The notes beneath the pieces were generated by a model. It made no database searches. It worked only from the letters and a program-made list of their open reading frames with translations, and was not told where the DNA came from. This document shows positions 22,781 to 33,826 of a stretch of DNA of 64,000 nucleotides, in pieces. Position numbers and translations under genes: made by a program. Source of the DNA: Trifolium pratense (lineage: Eukaryota > Streptophyta > Magnoliopsida > Fabales > Fabaceae); assembly GCF_020283565.1 (NCBI RefSeq), contig NC_060062.1, positions 32,419,164 to 32,483,163 of the forward strand, in the 5' to 3' direction. The stretch's first letter is position 1. Every line of letters starts with the position of its first letter.

Positions 22781-23988
22781 CAGTAGCGGAGCTAGACTAT
22801 AAAATTCGGGCGGGCCACCAAATCAAATATTCAAATAATATTGTACTACAAAAAAATTAAGTTGTAATAAGCACATACTTGATCATCAAAAATTTAAACT
22901 ACATGATTTTTATTTTTTTTTGGAATGAAACTACATGATTTAAAACACCTTAAAATTCATTGCTTGGTCACTAAATCTACTATTAAACTTTAACCCAATT
23001 GAGTGGCAAAACCAAGATTAAACATGATCTCAACAAGATAATTTCAACACAGATGATCATACACCTTATTGATATCCAACTTGAGAACTATAGTCTATAT
23101 CCCCCTTCAAACCTTTTGTTTACATATTAGATAGTGAACTATGTCACTGGCAATGACAGCATTATCCACAATCAAAGCCTCGGTTTTTTGTCATTAACCC
23201 CAATTTCCAAAGTTCGACTACCCTATTAAATTTAATTATGATATATTCCACATTAAATTTAATTGTAGTCCTGTTTTAAGGTATAGATAGACTCTATTCA
23301 TGAAAAATCAGCAAGTTTGCGATTACAATGAAACCCATGGATACAAACAAGGGCTGGCTGAATGAAAATGAGTGCAATATGTGAAGTATTTCTTCCATCT
23401 TTCTCTGCTGTATCATCTTCCATTCACTCTTGAGCTTATTTCACTATATTTTATTTTATACCATTCCATCCAATAGTGAAATTAAGATCTCTGATTAAAA
23501 TTCCAATTAAAGTAGTACTACAAATTCTATCGAATTTTTCATTGGCAAATAATTGACAATAAAAATCAGAAAACTAATCATAAAGTGTAAATTTCTTATA
23601 AACTTATGAACGAAAGCTACCAAAACAAAGAAAATATATCAAACAAAACAGTAAAAATAAATCAAATCAAATTCAAACCTCACAATCAATCAACCTCAGA
23701 AATCAATAACCTCACATAAATCAAATCAAGAATGAAGAGTCTGGCGGCTGTTATCGAACTCGAAGCGAATCGGTGATGGTGAGCGGCAGAGCGAGGTGAG
23801 ATGCAAGAGAAGAGCTGGTGGTGAGAACGAGGTTGAGACGAGAGAGAATCTGAGAGACAGGATAGGATTTTTAGGGGCTTTTTGTAATTACCCAATATTT
23901 AGTAACGGTATTATAGTAATTACCTCTAAAAAATTTAAAAATGGGGCGGGCCGCAGCACTGCCCAGCCCATATGCAGCTCCACCCCTG
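22781..23988 (-). mobile_element. hAT-like DNA transposon, non-autonomous
   Basis: The left end cagtagcggagctagac and the right end, reading caggggtggagctgcat on the other strand, are the CAG-GGCGGAGCTAG termini of a common plant hAT group, with subterminal gggcgggcc / ggcccgcccc. The left part (aaaaaattaagttgtaa ... ttgatcatcaa) matches the element starting at 24590. Near the right end on the minus strand, cccctaaaaatcctatcctg and a leader-like stretch (about 23870-23680) end in a good splice donor (gtgag/gtttg). No transposase is readable and no clean 8-bp duplication is visible. Confidence 0.65.
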
Positions 23989-24189
23989 ACTAAATTTAGT
24001 ATAAGCTATAAGTTGTTTCATAAGCTATACTGGAGGACTTACAAAAATATGCTGAAAACAGCTTATGAACAATGTCATAAGTTATGTCATAAGCTAGTTT
24101 AATAAGTTCTCCCAAACAGCCTCACAAACTTATATCAGTAGATAAGCTCAAATAAGCCCATCCATATCAGCCCTAAATAGCCTATCGCA

Positions 24190-24403
24190 GGACAATAATA
24201 TTTTGTTCAAATTCCACCATGCTATAGCAGTACTGCACTCCTATAACAACTACTCCCTCCGGTATCTATTATAAGAAAAAATTCGTTTTTCAGGTTCTTT
24301 GAATAACTTGTGTATCTGGCATCAATTATTCAATCAACTTAAAAAGTGAAATTTTTCTTATACTCCTAATAGGAACCGAAGGGAGTTTTTGACAACATTG
24401 TAG
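24190..24403. mobile_element. MITE of the gttgtcaa group, split by a Stowaway insertion
   Basis: Right end ttttgacaacattg and internal ttgttcaaattccaccatgcta match the element at 22672-22769. The Stowaway at 24253-24385 (ctccctccgg ... ccgaagggag, TA on the left flank, TT on the right) interrupts it. The preceding 24001-24189 contains ataagctataagttgtttc and agataagctcaaataagccc, hAT-MITE-like sequence. Confidence 0.5.
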
Positions 24404-24589
24404 GGATCGAGTTCTGAGCCTCGTATATACTACTTCACTGTCCCAACTCATAAAAAAAACGGCGTGTTTTGAATTAGAAAAAATAAATAAATAAATAAAA
24501 ATAAACCCGTGGTTTTTCGCCGATTTTTATTAGTTAAGTAATTACGTAACAAATCCGATTCAACAACCAGATTAGATTAGTGACCTTCT

Positions 24590-25400
24590 CAGTGGCGGAG
24601 CTAGCCAAAAGTAGTGGGGGGGGCCGTAAAAAAAATTAATTTATAAATCAAAAATGCAAATTATATTATATACCAAAAAATTAAGTTGTAACAACTAATA
24701 AGCATAAAGTTAAAGTTGATCATCAACAAAATTAAGCTCTAACTTAAGCTGAGTCCATGCTAACTTAAGCTCTAAATCCGCTACACCAGCAAACACAAAC
24801 ACCAGCTCCTAAATTTGCCCCTTGACTGATATACACAAATAACCAAGACAGCACACACCCAGCTATTTATCAGAGCATGAGGGTTGAACATTGTTGCCAC
24901 CACTTGACTCCTTTTAGCCAATTTTACAACCTAAACACTCTCTAGGATTCAAAAATCATTTAGGAACAAGTGTACATACAACCTTAACAATTTTACAACC
25001 TTAACAATGTTAACATTAACAACTCAAGATTCAAGAACAAAACCTAACTAGTGTTCAAATTAAACTATATTGATAATGATTGTTATCGTTTCAGAGTTAA
25101 TTTAAACACTCGAAATTAGAAACTCTATGAGATTGAAATGTATAGTGCATAAATCTACTGTAAGAAACTAAACCTAAATGTTGCAAAGTGGTTATTGAAA
25201 AGGAATAAAAGGAAAATGGAAAGAAGAAGTACCGGAAGAACAAGAATGAAATCGAAGGGTCCTTGATCGGTGGTGGTAGTGGTGGTGCGATCACAGTGGT
25301 GTTAGGTCGCTTGTTCAGTCGTTTGTGTATCCGCGTGCTCTGTTTCTCACGAGTTGGAGATGGGAGGGGGGAAAAAAGGTAAGCAGGGGTATATTTGTCA
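24590..25400 (-). mobile_element. Second hAT-like element, right end not resolved
   Basis: Starts cagtggcggagctag and shares its left 120 bases with the element at 22781. The far part carries a leader-like, proline/serine-rich reading on the minus strand and aggggtatatttgtcattt, a counterpart of aggggctttttgtaatta in the first element. The terminal inverted repeat on the right is missing or too diverged for me to place. Confidence 0.5.
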
Positions 25401-25529
25401 TTTCTCTCTATAAAGTTCTCACACAATTTCTTTTGTAAGAAATCCATCAGAGTTTTAACGCATTCTTCGATCATCTATTTCGAGTCTTCATTCTTTTCAA
25501 AAATAGAGAAATAAAGAGACACTCTATTT

Positions 25530-26320
25530 GTTTGTTGCACTATTATGGATCATATCTCACTATGTCGATGTTTATGAAATGAGATGTGATCAAAGAAAAT
25601 CACTCTTGTGATTCTCTATATTACTTTCAGACCCTCAAACTTACGAAATTACCCTTTAGGTTATTTCATATCCTAGGATACAAACACGCATAATTTCGAA
25701 ACATAGGTTCCGAAATGATAGTTTTTTTTTTTTTTTTTTTTAATTTCGAAAGCTAGATTTTGAAATTATGCATGTTTGTATCATAGATTCCGAAATCAGT
25801 TTTTAACCATGTTTCCTTATGAGCAAACCGAGCCAAAACGTAACTGGTGCTAGGTTCCTGCACATTGGTCATGTAAGACCATTTCGGAACGTAGGTTCCG
25901 AAATCGCCTATTTTTGGTTCGTAGGTTCCAAACAAAACTCAAACCAGATTGAGAGTATTTTTGGATTTTGGGGGGTATAGGAGCATTTCAGGGGACCAAA
26001 TTTGTGTCACTTTCTTTACGGTCGCTCAATAAACTCACGTGTACTATTACTCAACTTTATTTTGACTTGGTCTCATCAAGATAGAGATTTGACCTGATAA
26101 GTTTATCTTTAACTTGAATAAATCCATAAGATCTTTATCAAAGTGAACTTGAATATAAATGAGCCTCAAACCTTCTATTCTCTAAATTAATTTTGTGATA
26201 TGTGTTATCCTACATAATTTTAAATTCACTGGAGATTAAATATGCTCAAAACAAATCAATGAAACACTTCATTTGAAACTAGGAAATGACAGTGTGGAGA
26301 CTAAAGATATGATGGTATAT
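25530..26320. repeat. Segmental duplicate of the MADS-copy-2 flank (copy B)
   Basis: Matches 31270-31985: tttgtttgttgcactattat at 25530 and 31289, then cgtgtactattactcaac, gagcctcaaaccttctattc and gagactaaagatat in the same order. Homology resumes after the LINE at about 28428-28500 but no MADS gene follows. Bases about 25600-25990 are an extra insert in this copy only, rich in inverted words like ccgaaat and aggttccgaaat around a T-run at 25723-25741. Confidence 0.7.
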
Positions 26321-26327
26321 TAAAACA

Positions 26328-26639
26328 AGGTCAAATTGTATTTTTGGAACCCTAATTTTCACAAATTTGTGATTTTGGTCCCCTAACTTTCATAATAGAC
26401 TCTCGGCCCCTTAACTTTAGCCCATTTTACAAAAGCTAACCCCCCACTGATTTTGACAAGTTAATGCACACATGACATATGATCCACTGCCCACGTGTGT
26501 GTTGACTTTGTCAAAATCAGTGGTGGTCAGCCTTTTGCAAAATGATTTGCAATTATGTGGTTAAAAGTGTTATTATGAAAATTAGAGGGAAAAATTGCAA
26601 GTTTATGATAGTTAGGGAGGCAAAAGTGTAATTTAGCCT
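26328..26639. mobile_element. MITE with about 60-bp imperfect inverted ends
   Basis: The left end aggtcaaattgtatttttgg runs on to ccctaactttcataatag. The right end on the other strand reads aggctaaattacacttttgc and runs on to ccctaactatcataaac. A central palindrome, ccactgattttgaca ... tgtcaaaatcagtgg, adds a hairpin. Non-coding. Confidence 0.55.
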
Positions 26640-26644
26640 AACAA

Positions 26645-28418
26645 AAATTAAGAAAAGCAGGTCTAATGAGAAGAGCAGTTGAGTTAGGTAAATTCAAGGG
26701 GTATCAGATTAAAAACAACCTCCAGTTTCAGATACTCCAATTTGCGGATGATACTATTTTGATGGGTGAAGGTACATGGGATAATATTTGGACTATTAAA
26801 ACACTACTCAGAAGCTTCGAAACGGTCTTAGGCCTTAAAATTAACTTTGTGAAGGGCAAGATATATGGCATAAATGTTAATCCTCGACTTCTGGAAGCAG
26901 GTTCCTCTGTTCTGTCTTGTAGATCAGAAGCTATTCCGTTCAAATTTTTGGGCATCCCGGTTGGTGTTAACCCAAGAAGGCGAGAGACTTGGAAACCGTT
27001 GGTCGATGCTATGACTAAAAGACTTAGTACTTGGAATAGTCATCATTTATCTTTCGGAGGGCGGATTACTCTCATTAACTCAGTACTATCTAGTCTCCCT
27101 CTTTATTTATTTTTTTCCTTTTTCAAGGTTCCTAGCTGCATTTTGAAACAATTAGTGAGAATCCAAAGAAATTTCTTATGGGGAGGGGGGTTAGAAGATA
27201 AAAAATTATGGTGGGTTAAATGGGATCAAATTTCTTTACCCAAAGAGAAAGGTGGACTTGGGGTAAATAATTTAGAACTGTTTAACATGGCATTGTTGTG
27301 CAAATCAAAATGGAGATTTTTGTCTGACAATGAAGCAATGTGGGCTGAGTTATTACGGTTCAGATATAGTCATTTACCCACACATTTGCTGGGCGGGAAT
27401 TTTTTAATGCACGGAGCTAAATCTTCTATTTGCTGATGAAGATTTGTTTAAGATGAATGTGAGAGGGTGAGTCGGTAATGGTGATAACATCGGGGTTTTG
27501 GAAATTTAGGTGGCTTGGGAATCAACCTTTTAGAGATTTATATCCTAATCTATTTACTAAAGAGGTGCAGCCGAATGTTATGATAATCGATAGGATTAGT
27601 GGTTTTGAGTGGATTAACCATTTGTCAAATAGTGAAATACAACAAGCAACAAACCTTTCAGAGCTGTTGGTAGGAATTTCTTTACATCCTGTCAATCCTG
27701 ATAAATGGCGTTGGACGCCTGATTCAACCGGACTTTTTTCCGTCAAGCCTTGTTATAATGTTCTTCTAGAAAAGCGACATTCTGAGGTTTTGGATCCTAA
27801 TTTGTTGACACCCATAAGACAACTTTGGAGGAATGACATACCGTCCAAAGTCTTGTGTTTCGGATGGAGATTATTACTAAAAAGGTTACCCACAAGGACG
27901 ACGCTCAACCATAGAGGTATTTTGATTAATTCGCATGATTTGCCTCGTGTTTTTTGCTTTTTTTTCTTCTCACGAGGATTGTGCCCATCTTTTTTTCCAC
28001 TTTCCTTTTACTATAAAGGTATGGGAAGTGATCTTTAATTGGATTGGGAAGAGTTTGTCGATAGGGGCTGAAGGCCGACACCATTTTAAACTATTTGGTG
28101 AGTTGGTTAAAATGAAAAATGGCGAGCGTGTTAGGCAGGTGATTTGGTTGGCAACAACGTGGAATATTTGGAAGCTTCGTAATAATGTGATTTTTAATGG
28201 AGTCATTCCCTCTACTTCTTCTCTTTTGGACGACATCAAAGTTGTATCTTGGGCATGGGTTAGTGGCCGGTATGGTCATAAATCTTGTATTTCTTTTTCT
28301 AATTGGTGTTTTGATCATTTGGCATGTCTCCAAAGCATATGATTCTTTGCTTTGTTGTACAAGGGATTGAGTACCCCTTGTACTCCCTTATATTATTATT
28401 GCTTATAAAAAAAAAGAG
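26645..28418 (+). mobile_element. 5'-truncated LINE with frameshifted reverse transcriptase C-part and zf-RVT domain
   Basis: Three successive frames: 26666-27436 (NNLQFQILQFADDTIL, FKFLGIPVGVNPRR, LSFGGRITLINSVLSSLP, RIQRNFLWGGG), 27478-28038 (FWKFRWLGNQPFRDLYP, LWRNDIPSKVLCFGWRLLL) and 27935-28342 (LATTWNIWKLRNNVIFNG). They form one protein broken by at least two frameshifts. The 3' tail (gtaccccttgtactccctta, then gcttataaaaaaaaa) is the typical end of this LINE family. It starts inside the reverse transcriptase just before the FADD box, which is intact here. Target duplication not found. Confidence 0.85.
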
Positions 28419-28427
28419 TGGAAGTTG

Positions 28428-28880
28428 CAATATTATTATAGGGATGTTGTGAGTTCATAAGGGAAACACATGCCCAGGCAAGAGGAACTAACAACCATAA
28501 TAATATTAACGGACCGATTGATACAAGTGAGTCTGTAGACCATATCTTCACCTAAAACAATATTAAGTGTATGGGTTCATGCATTGGGGGACTTACAACT
28601 CAAATTTGACACGTCAATATCTCTCCATCAAGTCTGAAACTCTCTGTGTTCTTGATTCATCACAAGGAACCACTCATATGTTCCTCCAACAAGTTGACCT
28701 GGGTATAGTATCAAAGTTGGAACTTTCTAGTGAGCAACATTGAGGTGGCTCTATACATTGGATTGGACTAAGACCAACTACACAAGTGAGTTTGAACACC
28801 ACATTTTTATCCAAAATGTTAATACATGTATGAATCTTCTGAATAATTATATATTGTTCAACATAAACTCTTTCATCTAA
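28428..28880. other. Intergenic stretch, old repeat-like, no gene
   Basis: The first about 70 bases match the flank of MADS copy 2. The rest resembles intergenic repeat DNA (gtgagtctgtagaccatatc, gggttcatgcattggggg) without a coding frame or termini I can define. Confidence 0.4.
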
Positions 28881-29718
28881 GACCATGTGTAGTGGTGTTG
28901 AATTTGGGGTGTTGAATGAAGGTCAACATGTTGAAATCATTGGAGGAGGGGTGTTTAATGTTATGTGGAGGAGGGAGATGATGAAAGAATTCAACATGTT
29001 GAAACTGCATAAAGGGGGACGCGTGGCTATTCTTCATTTCCGCAGCCAGGCGCGTGTGTCATACGCGCGGACAGGGCGCGTGTGTGGCAGAGGGCGGAGA
29101 GATAATGTGTTTTTTATATAAAAGGGTGCCACTTGTCAGCTGCTGATTGGTTCGCTGGATTTTTTTTTTAATTTTTATCCTTTGAACTCAATTATCTCAT
29201 TGCAAATTAATTTTTTATTTTTTTACCAAAATTCGTGATTTTTTTTCTCTACAAATAGAGACTTCGTTCATTTCATTTGGACACAGAAAAAAAAACCAAG
29301 TTTTTCACTATCTTAATCTATTATTATCTTTCTAATTAGTCTTTCTTTTGAAGTTTTAATCTTTTTTTAGTGAAATGGATCCCAACAATATTACGTATAA
29401 TTTCATTAAATAAATTTTGTTTTTATTACAAAAAAATTAAAAAATAAATCGTTAAGTGTTAATTATTTTAATTTAATTTTAATCGATAATTGTAATTTTA
29501 TGTAATCATAAAAACAAAACTATAAATTTAAATAATAATATGAAATAAAAAGTGGTGGGGTAGAAAAAGTGGTGGGGTAGAGTGTTGAATGAAAAAACTA
29601 TTGGAGAGGGTAAAAGTTGAATAAATGTTGAATGATTATGTGGAAGAAAGAGAAAATGATGTGGAGTGTTGTGAAGTGAAAAAGTGGTGTTGAATTTGGT
29701 TTGTCATTGTATATGGTC
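28881..29718. mobile_element. PIF/Harbinger (Tourist)-type non-autonomous element
   Basis: Ends are gaccatgtgtagtggtgttg at the left and, on the other strand, gaccatatacaatgac at the right. TAA occurs on both flanks (28878-28880 and 29719-29721). The 838-bp interior contains a leader-like segment followed by an ATG (atggatcccaacaat, 29374) as in autonomous relatives, but the frame ends at once. Confidence 0.75.
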
Positions 29719-29745
29719 TAATATGAAACTTATGACTCCCACTTA

Positions 29746-29997
29746 GAGCTGTAAAAAGGGCCTTAAGGGGCCGGCCCTTTAAGGGGCGGACCCACTTATT
29801 CCTGATTATTAATTTTATTTAAATTTTAAACACAGTTTTTTTATGGTGCCGATCGTGGACAGTGCTGATTGAAGAAAACGAGAATAAGTTCACGACACTA
29901 GAGAAATTGTTTAAAATTTAAATAAAATTAATAATCAGGAATAAGTGGGTCCGCTCCTTAAAGGGCCGGCCCCTTAAGGCCCTTTTTACAGCTATAG
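29746..29997. mobile_element. Mutator-like fold-back MITE, near-perfect long inverted repeats, 9-bp duplication
   Basis: About 86 bases at each end are inverted copies with a single difference that I see (ggggcgga / ggagcgga). Each terminus carries ccttaaggggccggcccttt, itself almost palindromic. tcccactta flanks both sides (29737-29745 and 29998-30006). The loop is about 75 bases and non-coding. Confidence 0.9.
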
Positions 29998-30021
29998 TCC
30001 CACTTAACACATCAACACTAA

Positions 30022-30926
30022 GGGCCCGTTTGGTGCGCAGGATAGCATAGTGACAGGATAGGATATAAACCAGGATAAGGATAGGATAGGATAACAGCAG
30101 GATAACAGTTATACTCAGTTATCATATCCTATGTTTGGTGCACAAAGGATAACAAACATAATAACTATTATATTTTGTTTTTAATACATACTTGCTCATA
30201 ATAATATGATAAGATATATAACATATTTAATTGACAAAATTACTCTTGTAAAACAATTGTTATTTTTTTAAAATTATTTTGTAATACTTTGAATTTTATA
30301 AATAAAAAATATAAATAAATAATCAAATAACTTTATATAATTCAAAATAAAAATCATGAGAAAATAATCAAGTTTAATTTTTTATATGAATCATGATCAA
30401 ATAAATAACTCAATAATATATACATGTTAGATAAGCCAAATAAATATATGATATATCTCATACGTAAATAATAAAACTATTATTGCAAAAGGATTATATT
30501 TAATTTTTTATAAAATTTAAATTAATATCCCTATTTGTCAATTTTTTAATAATCATTTTACTTTAAAATATTGTAATTTTAGTAAAATTTTGATTTTTTA
30601 GAATATATAAATTACAAAATTACCCCTATGAGAAAATCACATATATATTTAAAAATTAATTATTTAATTATTTATATTTTATTAATTTTATTTTATGTAT
30701 TTTAAATATATTTTATAAAATAAATCAGTAATTTTTTTTTTCTTCTTATCCTATCCTGCTGGTAACCCAGCTCAAATTCAGGATAAGAATTATAACTAGA
30801 GAGACATGATAGGATAAGCTTCAGGATTAACTTATCATATCCTGCTGTATCACCAAACACTGGATTGCGGCAGGATATGATACAGTTATCCTATCCTGTC
30901 TCTTATCATGTGCACCAAACGGGCCC
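30022..30926. mobile_element. TIR element with gggcccgtttggtg ends, TAA duplication
   Basis: Left end gggcccgtttggtgcgcagg; right end on the other strand gggcccgtttggtgcacatg. TAA on both flanks (30019-30021 and 30927-30929) points to PIF/Harbinger, though similar ends occur in hAT MITEs. Subterminal regions hold many copies of ggata and caggata. The core is AT-rich and non-coding. Confidence 0.7.
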
Positions 30927-30935
30927 TAAATTCAA

Positions 30936-31269
30936 TATATTATATATCACTTTTGGGATTGTTGCGGATAAAGATTTCTTTATTTCTACAAAAAAAAAAA
31001 GAAAAGAGGATGATTATTATTGAAGTATTTTAGTATATAAAAAACACCACTTCTAATATTGTTGATATTAATCGAATGTATGTGACCAAAATTATAACGA
31101 ATATGTCTAATTATTTTTATTTTTAGTTAGACTAAAATTAATGATTAAACGAATAAATGCAAATATTTAGAATAAGCAAATGAATGGATGAAATTCAGTG
31201 TCAAACTAAATTTTAATATATGGAGTCAACGAACTTTGACTCTTATTTTTTTACCAAAAAATGCCCAAA
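30936..31269. other. AT-rich stretch, no gene seen
   Basis: No coding frame, repeat terminus or RNA gene is apparent between the TIR element and the duplicated MADS flank. Confidence 0.4.
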
Positions 31270-31985
31270 TTTTTCAAAAATATATATATATTTGTTTGTT
31301 GCACTATTATGGATCATATCTCACTAAGTCGGGTCGTTTGTTGTACTATTATATATGGATCATATCTCACTAAGTCGGTATTTATGAAATCACATATGGT
31401 TGAATATTTGTGTCGTAATTTTTACCGTTGCTTGACAAGCTCATGTGTACTATTACTAGGTTGAATTTTGACTTGCCCTCGTTGATATAGAGATATATTT
31501 GACCTAGATAATTTATCTTTAACATGAATAAATCCTTGAAAAATACTTATTTTATCAAAGTGAGCCCGAAATTAAAATGAGCCTCAAACCTCCTATTCTC
31601 TAAATTATTTTGGTGATATGTCTGGTCCAAAATAATTTTAAATCTATTGGAGATTAAATATATGCTCAAAAAATTTCAATGAAACAATTCATTTTTTTTT
31701 TTTTGAAAACTTGGTATCCGGCCTTAGGACCGACTAATCCAAGGAGACCAATCCTCACCGCCCACTTGCGGGGGCCCCATTTAAAGCCAGAGTTTTTTTT
31801 GGCTCTGTATGGACTTAGCCCACCGAAATTGACACCAGTGGAAATCGAACCTGAGACCTTGAGAGGAGCATACTCCAAGGGCCCAAACCAACACCACTCG
31901 ACTAACCCCAAGTGGGTTTGAAACACTTCATCTTGAAAATAGGAAATGAAAACGTGGAGACTAAAGATATATATGATGGTTTATT
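31270..31985. repeat. Segmental duplicate of 25530-26320 (copy C), downstream flank of MADS copy 2
   Basis: Shares ordered blocks with copy B (see there). This copy carries a SINE at 31693-31919 that copy B lacks, and continues without a break into the MADS gene at 32283. Confidence 0.7.
31693..31919 (-). mobile_element. tRNA-derived SINE
   Basis: On the minus strand: a box A-like ttagtcgagtggtgttgg, a box B ggttcgatttccactgg about 45 bases on, then a body and a terminal A-run (T-run at 31693-31703). The flanks gaaacaattcat (31681-31692) and gaaacacttcat (31920-31931) are a 12-bp target duplication with one change. The unoccupied site gaaacacttcat is present once in copy B near 26260. Confidence 0.85.
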
Positions 31986-32282
31986 ATAGGAATTATGAGT
32001 TTACAAGAGAATCATGTGCCCTCACAAGGACAATTAGAGGACAAAATCCCACAAAGATTTCTTTTCTAAGACTCACTATCCGGCTCAAAGATCATCTTAT
32101 CCAATTTGAGAACTAATAAAATGACCAACATCTAAAAAAACTTAAAGAAATTAACTAGTTCGCACTCAAAGTAAAATTGAACACATAAGATACAAGAACA
32201 CATGACTCATTTAATTGATCCCACCCAACATTCATCAAGAACATGAAAATGACATATTTTTAACTACCACTCACAAACCTCT

Positions 32283-32771
32283 CTATACCCTTTGATCATT
32301 GATGTCCATTTCCATCATCTTCATATTAATTTCCTTCATTTTCTCATCAATCACATATGTGAGATCATTATGATCAACAATACTTAAATCCTCAGGAATG
32401 TTCCATTTCTCAAGGTAGTGATACATTTGAAGAATCATCTTCATCTCCCTATTCTCCTTCATTTGTTTCTTTAGCTTCTCATTCAGCTTTTGAGTCTTTT
32501 CCTTCAAGTAACTCTCATGGTTTAACATCTTTCGATGCCGAACGAATTCGGGGACATGCAAGAATTGGGTCAGCACACTTTGAACTCCTTGAATGGATGG
32601 CCAAATTTGTGGTTCAAGATCCTCAGGATTGAACACTATAGCACATGCCTTAATTTCACATAGAGTTGTGATTTCATTGAGCTTCTTCATCAAACCTTTT
32701 ACCCTTTTCTTGTATGTTGCTTTTCTGGCTGTGTCCCTGGTTATGAATGCAAGCTTCACCTTCTTACCCAT
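32283..32771 (-). CDS. Type I (M-gamma) MADS-box transcription factor, AGL80-like, second copy
   Basis: A complete intronless 162-aa frame from the ATG at 32771; upstream in-frame codons are low-complexity and not family-like. The MADS domain (residues 1-60) reads KKVKLAFITRDTARK, then the same KGLMKKLNEITTLCEIK core as the paralogue at 9727-10236, with ACAIVFNPEDLEPQIWPS. Downstream, MLNHESYLKEK and NREMKMILQMYHYLE are also shared. Differences are scattered substitutions and a few residues of length, with the frame kept open, so both copies look under constraint. No K-box. By family, a nuclear DNA-binding protein of reproductive tissue. A Helitron lies about 1 kb upstream. Confidence 0.85.
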   Translation of the reverse strand: MGKKVKLAFITRDTARKATYKKRVKGLMKKLNEITTLCEIKACAIVFNPEDLEPQIWPSIQGVQSVLTQFLHVPEFVRHRKMLNHESYLKEKTQKLNEKLKKQMKENREMKMILQMYHYLEKWNIPEDLSIVDHNDLTYVIDEKMKEINMKMMEMDINDQRV

Positions 32772-32859
32772 GGTGGTATGAAGAAAGAAAAAAAAAAAGT
32801 AAAACTTTATTATGAGCAAGAAGAAAATTGGGTGAAAATTATTTGTTGTGATTAGCATC

Positions 32860-33826
32860 TAGAGATTTATTCTTAATTTATAGGGCCATTAGGGAGATAT
32901 ATAATTATAATTTTATTACCAAAAAGCAAATTTGGTGAAAAGTATTAGTTTTGATTTATTTAGCTTCTAGAGATATTTTCTTAATTTATATAGAATCATT
33001 GGAAGGAAATAATTTAATTTGAGTTAACTTTATATTCATACTACTTTTATTGAAAAATTAAATTTTTGTTACTCTTAGTTTAATCAAGTTTTAACAAAAA
33101 AACTTGTAAAGAAACAAAAAAAATAGAACTTAGATCCTCTACTTTCATTCACAACAATCAAATTTTACACTTAAATCAAAATTAAATTTTATCTCATTGG
33201 TTGTTATTTTTATTTTTTACTAAAGAAAATGATGATGAAGATCTGTAAAAAATGAAATGAGTATTTTTTAGGAAAAATTCAAAGATTAATATTTTACCAT
33301 AAAGGATAAATATATACTAAATCAAAATATCTATTCCAACTATGAATTTATGCAATATGAGCACCCAATTCAATGAATTTCCATATTAAAATTTATTTTT
33401 ATTAGATTTTTTAATTATGAGTTTATGCAATATGAAATCAAATAAGGGAAAAACTAAAATGTGTCCAAAGGACACACATTACTGATTCAAAAAAAAAAAA
33501 ATTATCATAATTAATGTATTTACTTTACTTTTTAAATCAGATTACAAATTAATTATACAAAATTTATGGTTTGAGGAGGTAGCTCTTTGCTTCTCCTCTT
33601 TTTGTTAAAAAAAAAAATTATACAAAATTTAAAAAAATATTTCTACTTTTGGATTCTTAACATGTGCCCTTAAGGCACAGTTAACAAGACCCATCAAATA
33701 TATATACGAAATGAGATATATATTCCAACTGTGAATTTATGCAATATGAGAAATCAATTTAACGGATTTCCATACTAAAATATCTTTTTATTAGATTTCT
33801 ATATTGTGAGTTTATTCAATATTAAA
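32860..33826 (-). repeat. Upstream region of MADS copy 2, homologous to that of copy 1, with an insert
   Basis: 32865-33430 corresponds to 10310-11400 (ctagaga, ttcttaattta, then tttgagttaac, then attttgttactcttagttt). About 33440-33700 is an extra block with inverted tgtgtccaaaggacaca and, at its end, cttaacatgtgcccttaag, a MITE-like terminus. 33705-33826 repeats the atattccaactgtgaattta unit, which recurs beyond the Helitron at about 36165-36240. Confidence 0.55.

Noticed and set aside
23686..23895. Minus-strand frame with Ser/His-rich sequence, as a host gene
   Set aside because: Lies inside the hAT-like element and matches the leader region typical of that group; no family domain.
28885..29121. 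Plus-strand frame starting near the Harbinger element's left end
   Set aside because: It begins inside the terminal repeat and shows no known domain.
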